Source: FEN-1297 sp963834015
Lineage (GTDB): Bacteria > Bacteroidota > Ignavibacteria > Ignavibacteriales > Ignavibacteriaceae
Direction of reading: 5' to 3'
Assembly: GCA_963834015.1 (NCBI GenBank)
Contig: CAWIAG010000004.1
Span: forward strand, 1,674,001-1,738,000
DNA: 64,000 nt
In this document: positions 16,628-25,638 of the stretch, piece after piece
Numbering within the stretch: the stretch's first letter is position 1
Layout of the letters: each line of letters begins with the position of its first letter
Translations under genes and position numbers: made by a program
Notes under the pieces: generated by a model
The model's database searches: none
Seen by the model: only the letters and a program-made list of their open reading frames with translations
Told to the model about the DNA's origin: nothing

Positions 16628-18067
16628 CGTCCATCCCCCGGTGAACCGGTGCAGCAATCTTAATTTATAATTTGATTTTATATACAACCAATTTATCATA
16701 GGAAGCTTATTCTTCCATTGCTCATTAAATTTACTTTCGTTAAAAAGTATATAAGAACCTGCCGGCACATCAATTAATTTCTTATCATAAAGATTTACAA
16801 GGGGATTCTTAACACCGTAGTAATATAGTGCCCCGTTCAAATAAAAAGTATACAAAGTCTTTGTGCCGTCAAATTGTTTTATTACGTCTGCGGTTTCCTT
16901 TTCAAATTTATTAAGTGTATAAATACCTGCTGAATATTTGTATATAAAAAACACTTGAATTATAAGAACTATCAGAGATATAATAATTAATGATTTACCT
17001 TTTAAATATTTTCCTGTAATCTTTTCATAGCCGGGATATAGTATTATGAGTACGAATGGAAAAGAGGGGATTAGAAAACGAAAATTCTGATATGGTATTC
17101 CTGCCAGGAAAATGTAGTACACAAGCAGCGAAGCGGCAAATATTTTTAAATAATTACTATTAAAATCCCTCATTTTTATAAATACTATAAAAATTAAACC
17201 ACAAAAGACAAATTCGGGATAGACCAAATTAGCAAATGGATATAGAATATTTATTAAGCTGTAACTTTCATAGCCGTTATCTGTATAAAAACCATGCGAG
17301 ATATAATTATTTAAAGACCATTCTCTTAACCATTCATGCCCTAAAAAATTCATTGAATGGTCCTGATTGATTATTATATGCGGAAGCAGTGTTAAAATAA
17401 TTATTAAAATACCGGAAAGAAGAGTTGTAAGCTTAAAATGCTTTAAAAATGTAATCAGCAGGAAAACAGAAGGAATAAATATGATAACAAGATCCGCATA
17501 ACGTGTAATTGCAGAGAGCATTATAAACAGTACAGCCAAAGAAAAATCTTTTAATCTATAACGTATTGAATATTCTATTATATGATAAGTTAATGCAGTA
17601 ATGCACAGGACTGATAAAGATTCCGCCATTAACAGGAAAGCGGTACGGAAAATGAAAGGAGAGAAGCAAAAGAATAATATAATGTAAAGTTTTATTTTAT
17701 TATTGATATTTAAAAGCTTAAGTATCTTATATAAATAAACTACAGAGAATAAATAAGATAAAAAGGATCCTGCCTGGAGCGCGATTGTTCCATTATTAAT
17801 AATTAAATTTAACAGGGATGCTATAAACGGATAACCTACAGGCCAAAAGAATTCACCGGGGTTTACGCCTTTTTGAAAAAACAATGTTAACCTGCCGGTA
17901 TATCTTAAATATTCATATGCATCCTGACCATATAAGCCGTTGAATCCTGATATAACCCTTACCGCAAATAAAAGTAAAGTAAGTGACAGGAATAATAATA
18001 GTTCAAATTTATTATTATTAAATATGCTCTTATAATAATCATACAAGGTGTTGTTTCTCTTTTTCAA
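16610..18067 (-). CDS. membrane glycosyltransferase of the GT39/ArnT type
   Basis: A 485-residue protein with at least ten hydrophobic segments spread along its length. Near the N-terminus it has FNGLYGQDAYEYLRYTG. The acidic D.YEY placed in the first outer loop matches the catalytic loop of polyprenyl-phosphate-sugar glycosyltransferases (PMT/ArnT clan). The C-terminal part (from about 390) is a soluble loop with a LYTFYLNGALYYYG segment, as in this clan. It would transfer a sugar from a lipid carrier to a lipid or protein on the outer face of the inner membrane. The acceptor is unknown and the gene is alone. Its 3' end overlaps a tusA-like stump. Confidence 0.7.
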   Translation of the reverse strand: MKKRNNTLYDYYKSIFNNNKFELLLFLSLTLLLFAVRVISGFNGLYGQDAYEYLRYTGRLTLFFQKGVNPGEFFWPVGYPFIASLLNLIINNGTIALQAGSFLSYLFSVVYLYKILKLLNINNKIKLYIILFFCFSPFIFRTAFLLMAESLSVLCITALTYHIIEYSIRYRLKDFSLAVLFIMLSAITRYADLVIIFIPSVFLLITFLKHFKLTTLLSGILIIILTLLPHIIINQDHSMNFLGHEWLREWSLNNYISHGFYTDNGYESYSLINILYPFANLVYPEFVFCGLIFIVFIKMRDFNSNYLKIFAASLLVYYIFLAGIPYQNFRFLIPSFPFVLIILYPGYEKITGKYLKGKSLIIISLIVLIIQVFFIYKYSAGIYTLNKFEKETADVIKQFDGTKTLYTFYLNGALYYYGVKNPLVNLYDKKLIDVPAGSYILFNESKFNEQWKNKLPMINWLYIKSNYKLRLLHRFTGGWTLFGTI

Positions 18068-18246
18068 AATAAAATTAAGATTCGTTGCGGCCGCATAAGT
18101 TTAATGAAAAGTAGTTATTGATTAAAATATAAATAATAATTAAGTTATTCGAGTCTTATCCGGGCACATTCAACGCCCATCCGGTTCAGGAGTTAATGAA
18201 ACAAAAAAAATAATAAAGCAATAATCATAAGAAAGGAGTCGGCGAA

Positions 18247-18654
18247 TTGAAAGCAAAAGCCACATATGCAGTAAATAAGTGGGAAGAGGCTCCATACGAG
18301 CAAATTTCTTCTGAAATGAAAATGACCAAGGCGTCGGTTGAATATCAAATGAGCGGCGAGATCAATGGTAAGTCTGCTGTAGAATATTTAATGTTCTATA
18401 AGTATTATAATGAAAAAGACCAGCATAAATCATCAGCTATTTATATTGGATTTGTGAAATTTACCGGCAGTGTGCATGGAAAAGAAGGAAGCTTTGTGAT
18501 TGAAGACCACGGTACATTTGAGAATGGCGAAGCAAATTCCACACTGCAAATTATTGTCGGCTCAGGTCTAGGTGAACTTAAAAGTATACAAGGATCCGGC
18601 CGGTATAGCGCTTCACACGACGGCGCTAAAATAGAATTGGACTACACTCTATAA
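18247..18654 (+). CDS. DUF3224-like small beta-barrel protein
   Basis: A 135-residue cytoplasmic protein starting at TTG behind AAGGAGTCGG (about 10 bases upstream). It reads as alternating beta strands: KASVEYQMSGEINGKSAVEYLMFY, IYIGFVKFTGSVHGKEGSFVIEDHGTF, then IIVGSGLGELKSIQGSGRY. That matches DUF3224, a family of lipocalin/AOC-barrel-like proteins of unknown role. The family commonly shows F.G...G..GSF...H.G and GSGTG.L..I.G.G motifs. No neighbour suggests a pathway. Confidence 0.75.
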   Translation: MKAKATYAVNKWEEAPYEQISSEMKMTKASVEYQMSGEINGKSAVEYLMFYKYYNEKDQHKSSAIYIGFVKFTGSVHGKEGSFVIEDHGTFENGEANSTLQIIVGSGLGELKSIQGSGRYSASHDGAKIELDYTL

Positions 18655-18771
18655 ATTGGAAGTCTGCCGCCTGAGTATGCACTCCGGAGTTTGTTTTTAA
18701 ATTATTTTTTTAATAAAAATTAAAATTATTTATTGCTCATAATTTGGTGCAAGAATAAGTAAACCGGGCCA

Positions 18772-18897
18772 ATGGAGCTTGCCTGCGGAAGTGAGATTGG
18801 CCATTCGGAATGTACTTTATGTGCAACATGTATTGATTCATGTACCAGGGGTGCAATTAAATTTGCTTTTAGATTTTCACAAAAGAATAGAGAATGA
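18772..18897 (+). pseudogene. 3' stump of a 4Fe-4S ferredoxin-type gene
   Basis: The frame of 41 codons contains ECTLCATCIDSCTRGAIKF, a complete CxxCxxCxxxC cluster motif followed by the usual GAI.F. The ending resembles the last part of NapH/polyferredoxin-like membrane proteins. A single cluster motif with no partner cluster and no membrane part indicates a fragment, not a whole ferredoxin. It has no good ribosome site. Confidence 0.5.
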
Positions 18898-19004
18898 ATT
18901 TATTTGGTTTAACTTATACTGCGAGTGTTTTTGTAATAAATATAAATAATTTTTTTTAATTTTTCATCTTTCCGGTTATTAACCCCGGTCGATTCAATTA
19001 ACTT

Positions 19005-19799
19005 TCATGCAATAATAACTTTCACGCCTGAATTCTGAAGATTTTTTACTTCTTCGGCCGGCACTTTTGAATCTGTTAGTACTATATCAATAGAGGTTAT
19101 AGGCGCAATTTTGGAAAAACTTCGTTTTAAGAATTTACTTGAGTCAGTTACAACTATCACTGCTTCTGAAATATCCATCATGATTTTATTCAAATGAGCG
19201 TCATCTATATCAATAGCCGAAATACCATATTTTGAATCTATACCATTAACTCCAATAAATGCCTTATCACAGTATAAATTTTTAAGACTGTCTTCGGCTA
19301 TAGGACCAATAAATGATAAAGTTGAATTTTTGAGGTTCCCACCTAACATAACGACTTTAATACTTTCATTATTTATAAACTGACTGGCAATATTTAATGC
19401 ACTCGTTATTATAGTCAGGTTTTTCATCTCTGCTAAATTTCGGGCAATTTCAAGTGTAGTTGTTCCTGAATCGAGAAGAATAATATCATCTTCTTTTATT
19501 AACTCTAAAGCCTTTTTACCTATTAATTGTTTTTCCTTTAAGTGATGAGTTGATTCTTTATTTAATTGATAATCAAATCTAACTTTATGAGTTTTTATAC
19601 CGCCGCCCCTGGTTCTGACTAATAGTCCCTTTTCTTCAAGTTTGTCAAGATCATTTCTTACTGTAACTTCACTCACATTAAAAAGTTTTCCAAGATCGTT
19701 CACCTTCACCTGACCGTCATTTTCAAGTATCTCCAAAATCCTAACTCTGCGGTCCAGAGTTATATTTCCTTCAGAATTGAAGTCATTAGAAGAATTCAT
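19005..19799 (-). CDS. DeoR-family transcriptional regulator
   Basis: A 264-residue sugar-operon repressor. The N-terminal winged helix (about 13-70) shows RR.RILEILENDGQVKV.DL, LFNVSEVTVRNDLDKLEEKGLL.RTRGG, the DeoR signature. The C-terminal DeoRC effector domain has DDIILLDSGTTTLEIARNL, TIITSALNIA, MLGGNL and DKAFIGVNGID. Members sense phosphorylated sugars. It is divergent from the carbohydrate locus that follows and is its most likely local regulator. The effector would then be a ketose or hexitol phosphate made by that locus. Confidence 0.88.
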   Translation of the reverse strand: MNSSNDFNSEGNITLDRRVRILEILENDGQVKVNDLGKLFNVSEVTVRNDLDKLEEKGLLVRTRGGGIKTHKVRFDYQLNKESTHHLKEKQLIGKKALELIKEDDIILLDSGTTTLEIARNLAEMKNLTIITSALNIASQFINNESIKVVMLGGNLKNSTLSFIGPIAEDSLKNLYCDKAFIGVNGIDSKYGISAIDIDDAHLNKIMMDISEAVIVVTDSSKFLKRSFSKIAPITSIDIVLTDSKVPAEEVKNLQNSGVKVIIA

Positions 19800-19944
19800 A
19801 AGATCATCCGTTAAATATCATTTGAACTTAATTCATTAACTTATAAAATAATTCATAAATTATCAATTACTTCGAAAGGGAAAACTAAAAAAATACCTTG
19901 CGAAACCTTATGTAAATATTTTTTAAGAAAGATAACATAAATAC

Positions 19945-19973
19945 TTGACAAGGAATAACAAATTTAATATCTT
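19945..19973 (+). promoter_or_regulatory. possible promoter of the carbohydrate locus
   Basis: TTGACA (19945-19950), a 17-base spacer and TATCTT (19968-19973) lie in the gap between the divergent regulator and the locus. Being next to the DeoR-type gene, this would be a natural target for repression. I could not identify a DeoR operator by eye. Confidence 0.4.
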
Positions 19974-20054
19974 TCTAAAGCAAATTAACACAAGCATATC
20001 TTTTTATTAATTTGTTCCGCAGAAGAAGTAAATAGTAATAAAGTTGGCTTTTTA

Positions 20055-20402
20055 ATGAATATTGATACTAATAAAAACTTACTTATTAATCCGGAGTACT
20101 CCTTAAACACATTGCAATTATTATTAATGCTTTGTTACCGTTATGCTATTAGTTCTTTTACCGGATTCCCCAACAAGAATTCTACATCTCAAAAGTTAAC
20201 AATATATATAGATACTCTTAAGAAGAAAGTGACGCCGCCGGCTAAATTTAAACTTGCTAATCTTTACGGCCCGAAAAGTTTATTGATGAATTATGACAAG
20301 ATGGCCTGCGGTTATGATGTAATCCTTAATCAAACAGGAACCCGGAGTTTCCGGTATGATCTGCCCATGATGATTTTTATCCATTCAGTTTTTAGCTTCT
20401 GA
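20055..20402 (+). CDS. uncertain small ORF
   Basis: A 115-codon frame starting MNIDTNKNLLINPEYSLN. It has one hydrophobic stretch (LQLLLMLCYRYAI) and a basic middle, and no family is recognised. It sits between the possible promoter and the TonB-receptor gene, 167 bases before the latter, and may be only part of a leader. No clear ribosome site is seen. It could be a decayed gene fragment. Confidence 0.25.
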   Translation: MNIDTNKNLLINPEYSLNTLQLLLMLCYRYAISSFTGFPNKNSTSQKLTIYIDTLKKKVTPPAKFKLANLYGPKSLLMNYDKMACGYDVILNQTGTRSFRYDLPMMIFIHSVFSF

Positions 20403-20569
20403 CTGATAAAGAGAGTTATTGGAAGTTATCCGGATGCTTTTAAGATCTGATTAAATAATCTGCTTCAAATAATTGTGAAGACTTAAAAACTAATTTTCTA
20501 TTAGTCATAAATACTCCCGGTATGGTAATAAATATTATGTGTAGTTACCAAATCTAAAAGGATGGTAAA

Positions 20570-23492
20570 ATGAAAAGAATCATTACTGTTCCAATGTGTT
20601 TAGCAATAATATTCCTCTTAAGCATCCCCGTTTGGGCTGCGGGCAATTCTATAGAAGGTTATGTAAAGGATGCTTCAACGGGTGAAGCACTTTTTAGTGC
20701 AAACGTAATTCTTAGTAATACAAGCCTGGGGGCTGCTACCGATTTTGAGGGTAAATATACAATTCTCAATGTACCTTCCGGTATCTTATACAATCAAAGC
20801 TACCTATATAGGATATAAAACGCTTGAACTAAAAATAAATGTAAAAGAAGGTGTAAAATTAGTTCAGAATTTTAAATTGGAACCTGTCGGAATTGAAAGT
20901 AAGACAGTTGTAGTTACTGCCCAGGCATCCGGCCAATTGCAGGCTATCAATGAGCAGTTGTCATCCGACCAGATTATAGATGTAGTTTCAGCGGCAAAGA
21001 TCCAGGAATTACCCGATGCCAATGCTGCCGAATCTGTGGGCAGGCTTCCTGGGGTTTCTGTACTAAGAAATGGCGGTGAAGGATTTGAAGTAGTAGTCAG
21101 GGGCCTTCAGCCAAAGTATAACCAAATTATGATTGACGGGGTTCAGATGTCTTCTTCGGATCCGGAAGACAGGAGCACGGATTTGAGTATGATCTCATCC
21201 AATATGCTTGAAGGGATAGAGGTTTCCAAGAGTGTAACTCCGGATATGGATGCCAATGTAATAGGTGGAACAGTAAACTTTGAACTTCGGGAAGCGAAAG
21301 CTACAGAATCAGGCCTCCCGGGCATTAGTCTTCTTACACAGGGCAGCTATAATAGTCTGCCGGATGCAGTAAACAACTTAAATAACTATAAGTATGTAGT
21401 AAGCGGCGAGGAAAGATTTCTTGATAACCGTCTGGGTGTTTTTGCACAAATCGATATAGAACGAAAAAACCTGTCATCCAATGAGCTGGGAGCAGCATAT
21501 AACCACGCAGGAGCCAGTACGATTAATTACTATACCACGGGCCTTACACTATCGGATATACTTAGAGACAGGCAGCGAAATAATGCGGCATTAGTAGTGG
21601 ACTATAAACTGCCTGAAGGCGCTATCAAATTTTCAAATTTTATAAGTTCAGGTAATACGGATACTCAAAACAGGAGTGAATTATTTGACATTACAGACAA
21701 TGAGCACGAATATTATCTGACAAATACAAATAGTACGTTAACCACAGTTACTAACTCTATAGATTTTCAGCAGGCTGTATCCATCTTCCAGGTGGACTTA
21801 AGAGTATCCAATGCTTATTCGGGTACAAAAGATCCCGGTGACTGGACAATTAGTTTTTTACAAACATCGGCAGGTCTGGGCGGTTTTAATAACGTATCTA
21901 ATGTTAATCCGCTGGCGGTTCCTAAAGCAGCCAATGATAATTATTCCGCTACACTATTAAATACAATAAATACAAGCAGCAGCCTGTCGATAGAACGGGC
22001 ATCAACCGGATCACTGGACTTAAAAACAAATGTTAATATATCTGATTTGGTAAGTGCAGAGATAAAATTCGGTGGTATGGACCGTTATCAGACAAGATCA
22101 TATGAATCAGATGTATATGACGGAGGAGGGCTTCAATTTGGCGACGCCGGATATGCCAATAATCTGATTATTTCAAAGTTTGGATTACCGTCAAATCTTG
22201 AATACAATATAACAATCCCATATTTCACGGATCCTAATTTCGGCTACGGTGAATTCCTGAACGGGGATTATAAAATGGTAGAGCCGTTAAATTACGGTAT
22301 GCTCTCTCAAATGGCCAATGTAATGAAAAGTAATGTTGCACAAATCGCTGCTAATAATGGTACAGCCGCCTACGGCCATGACAATTTCCTGTCAACTACA
22401 AATAATTACTCAGGTAATGAAAATCAATCAGCAGTTTATTTAATGTCCACATTCAAAATCGGGCCTGAGCTGACGATTATACCCGGAGTCAGGTATCAGG
22501 ATCTTCAAACAGAATATACGGGTATTCGGGGAGTAGAGAGCCGCCTGTCGTTTAATGCATATAACCACTATGATACAACAGTAAATCAGAACCACGGTTA
22601 CTGGCTACCTGATGTATCTTTAAGATACAAACCAACCAGTTGGTTTGATGCCCGCCTTTCCTACACTAATACGCTTGCCTATCCTGATTTTGATGCTATC
22701 ATACCGAGAATAGATGTTGGCAGCGGAATAATATCATGGAATAATTATCAATTAGTTCCGTCGCGTTCAACAAACTATGATGTATCCTTATCATTTTATA
22801 ATAACGAAATCGGGCTGTTCACAGCAGGGGCATTTTTGAAACAGATAGATAATTTAATATATCCGTGGTCATTTTATGTATCGGGAACACAGGCATTACA
22901 ATATTTCCCGCCAAGCCTGATCGGGTCAACATCAAATCTGGGTACGTATCAGGTAAATACATTTGTAAATGATTCATACAAGATAAATAATTACGGAATG
23001 GAGTTCGACTGGCAAACTCATTTCTGGTACCTGCCTGGGCCGCTGGCAGGATTAGTATTTAGTGCAAACTATACACATATATTCTCAAAGGCCCAGTATC
23101 CGTACGTATATATAAACTCAACAGGCCGTTCGATCTCATATATTGATACGTCTTTTACAGACCGGCTTTTAGATCAACCGGATGATATAATAAACCTGTC
23201 GCTTGGATTTGATTATAAGGACTTCTCAATACGGGTATCAATGCTTTACCAGACGGATATATTTACAGGAGTAAACTTCTGGCCGCAATTAAGGAGCAAC
23301 ACATCAGCATATACGCGTTGGGATCTTGCAGCAAAGCAGGAACTGCCGTGGTTTAAGCTTCAAATCTTTGGAAATATAAATAATATCAATGGAGCAAAAG
23401 ATATTAGTGTAATCCAGGGAGGCGGCGGGGTGCCTATATCAGAGCAGGAGTATGGAATGACGGCCGACTTCGGGCTTCGCTGGAATTTTTAA
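20570..23492 (+). CDS. TonB-dependent receptor, one frameshift
   Basis: This is an outer-membrane active transporter. A signal peptide (PMCLAIIFLLSIPVWAAG) is followed by a carboxypeptidase-regulatory-like beta domain (I.GYVKDASTGEALFSANV....ATDFEGKYTI..VPSG). The plug follows (ELPDANAAESVGRLPGVSVLRNGGEGFEVVVRGL...NQIMIDGVQ), then a large barrel ending in ...FGLRWNF with the terminal aromatic. The frame breaks near 20783: an extra A after VPSG, and removing it restores SYTIKATYIGYKTLEL. Restored length is about 973 residues, normal for the family. No SusD partner is present, so this is a stand-alone TonB receptor, not a SusCD pair. It presumably imports the sugar or oligosaccharide that the rest of the locus degrades. 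Confidence 0.85.
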
Positions 23493-23690
23493 TTATATAA
23501 GAAAATGAAATGATATTCTGCATGTGCATAAATAAATAAAATGACCGGATTTCTTTAATAAACAATAATTAGAAGAGGTACAAAATGTTCCATTATTACG
23601 GCAGAGATAAACCCAGCAGGATGAAATTCTAACAGATTTAGAATTCCTTAACATAATTAAAAATAAACTCTCAACCAATGGAGTCTTTAT

Positions 23691-25436
23691 ATGAAAACAA
23701 CAATAAGTTTACTAATGTTCTTTGTAATGGTAGTGTCTTTTAGTACACTAAACAAAACATTTGCTGCAAGCGATACACTAGTTGTTTATGCAAGCGGGGC
23801 AAGTCTTGACCAGATCATTAATAGTGATACAACTTCAAGCGGTTCACTGGTACATAGTGCTTATAAACTTGTTTCTTTAGATACGACCTATCTGTTTTTA
23901 GGACCTGTATCGGTGAAGTCAAATATTACAGTTATAGGAGTTTTGGGTTCTAACGGAAGGCCGCCATGTATTCAGCCGGGCGTATTAAGCGATGGATCAA
24001 TAGCATCATATTTATTTGTGTTGAATGGAAGCCATACTACCGGTGTATTTCAAAATCTTTACCTCACAGGATTAGCAACTAATAATACTATTAACCAGGT
24101 AATGGCAAATGATGAGGGTGCATTGATACAGATATCGGCAGATTATATTAAGCTTCATGTTGATAACGTTATATTTGAAGATTTTCCAACCAGCATGATA
24201 AGTTATAGCGGGAACTGGCCTGATATATTTGTTACAAATTGTAAGTTCAGAAACGGAGTTTCAGCCACAGCATGGTATTCCGGAGAAGCAGTTCGTAACC
24301 AATTTAATACAGCTACTACCGATTCTATTGTAATGAAGTATAATACTATTTTCTGTATAAATTCTTATGCTGCATGCCCTGTTACCGTTACTATTTGTAA
24401 TTATTTTGAATTTAGTCATAACACCGTCTCTTATATATTTCAAAATCCGTTCTGGATTTTTAATGTTACCAATGCTAAGGTAGACAATAATATATTCTAT
24501 GCAAATTGGGCCGGCGGTGTAACTATACCCGAATATACCGGTTTTTGGGATCAATTATGGTCAATTGAGATTGGTTCAATAATCGATTTAGATACTCTGG
24601 ATATTGCAAAAGCAAAAGTTTTTGATCCTGCAGATTCTGCAAGTTCAAATTTAAGATGGCTTGCTGAAGCTAAAAGAATTATTGAAGTAAAGAATAACGT
24701 TTATTTTACTCCAAAAGTAGTTACCGACTTTCAAACTGCCTGGGACGATACCGCTCATACAGATTCAATATACACTCCCGGAAATACATTTATGGATAAA
24801 CGAACTACAGGCATGTTTACAGATAAAACACATTGGCCGGGCCTGGTACAGTCAGGAAATCTGAATGTTGACCCGGGTTTTGGTTCTTCAATTGACCAGG
24901 TGGTGAACAATAACGTTGGAAACGGAGCTGGTTTAATACAATACTTTAAGGATATACGAACTAATAATGCAACAACAGATATATACGGTTATCAGTTACA
25001 AAGTATATCAGGAAATAACTGGATACCTGCATGGCCGCTTCCTGAAAGTAAAGATATGCAGTATAGTAATACATCATTAAAAACAGGCGGTACAGACGGT
25101 ATTGCTATTGGTGATCCGGGTTGGTTTACAGGTGGTTATACTACAGGTGTTACAAAGGTAAATAATCTGCCGCATGTGTATGCATTATCGCAGAATTATC
25201 CTAACCCATTCAATCCAAGCACCAATATTAATTTTTCATTGGAAAAAGCATCTAACGTAAAGCTGGCAATTTATAATGTACTTGGCCAGAAGGTGGCCAC
25301 ACTTGTAAATAATTTTATGCAGTCCGGAAATTACACATACCAGTTCGATGCAAGTAAATTGGCATCCGGTATTTATTTTTACCGTATAGAAGCCGGTGAT
25401 TTTGTTTCTGTTAAAAAAATGATCTATATGAAATAA
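23691..25436 (+). CDS. secreted right-handed beta-helix protein with T9SS tail
   Basis: A 581-residue exported protein with signal peptide (ISLLMFFVMVVSFSTL...FAAS). The body has the rhythm of a parallel beta-helix: SNITVIGVLG, LFVLNG...GVFQNLYLTG, YIKLHVDNVIFEDF, FVTNCKFRNG, FEFSHNTVSYIF, AKVDNNIF. This is seen in polysaccharide lyases and glycan-binding proteins (DUF4957/DUF5123 style). The end is a Por tail: QNYPNPFNPSTNINFSLEK, VYNVLGQKVA in variant form, KLASGIYFYRIEAG and a basic end. It should be anchored at the surface by the type IX system. It lies between the TonB receptor and the glycosidases, which suggests glycan capture or cleavage. Catalytic residues cannot be assigned. Confidence 0.75.
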   Translation: MKTTISLLMFFVMVVSFSTLNKTFAASDTLVVYASGASLDQIINSDTTSSGSLVHSAYKLVSLDTTYLFLGPVSVKSNITVIGVLGSNGRPPCIQPGVLSDGSIASYLFVLNGSHTTGVFQNLYLTGLATNNTINQVMANDEGALIQISADYIKLHVDNVIFEDFPTSMISYSGNWPDIFVTNCKFRNGVSATAWYSGEAVRNQFNTATTDSIVMKYNTIFCINSYAACPVTVTICNYFEFSHNTVSYIFQNPFWIFNVTNAKVDNNIFYANWAGGVTIPEYTGFWDQLWSIEIGSIIDLDTLDIAKAKVFDPADSASSNLRWLAEAKRIIEVKNNVYFTPKVVTDFQTAWDDTAHTDSIYTPGNTFMDKRTTGMFTDKTHWPGLVQSGNLNVDPGFGSSIDQVVNNNVGNGAGLIQYFKDIRTNNATTDIYGYQLQSISGNNWIPAWPLPESKDMQYSNTSLKTGGTDGIAIGDPGWFTGGYTTGVTKVNNLPHVYALSQNYPNPFNPSTNINFSLEKASNVKLAIYNVLGQKVATLVNNFMQSGNYTYQFDASKLASGIYFYRIEAGDFVSVKKMIYMK

Positions 25437-25521
25437 CGACAATTTTCACTTAAGAAATATTTAAATTTAAGAAAATGACTTAAGTGAATAGAGTACTCTT
25501 GAATAATGGTTAAATAAAAAC

Positions 25522-25573
25522 TCCGGAAGGGAGCCCATTTGCAGCACTAAGGACACAAATGGACTCTCTCCGA
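25522..25573 (+). other. long imperfect stem-loop between receptor part and glycosidase part
   Basis: The arm tccggaagggagcccatttg pairs with caaatggactctctccga across a 12-base loop. There is no T tract, so it is probably an RNA-stabilising or processing hairpin and not a terminator. It separates the surface genes from the enzyme genes of the same locus. Confidence 0.5.
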
Positions 25574-25638
25574 ATTTAAATTAAACGGATCCGGATATCG
25601 CACGATGAATAAAAATGAACTATAAGCGGATTATATAA

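Noticed and set aside
20570..25436. SusC/SusD-type polysaccharide utilisation pair
   Set aside because: The gene after the TonB receptor is a beta-helix protein with a T9SS tail, not a SusD lipoprotein.
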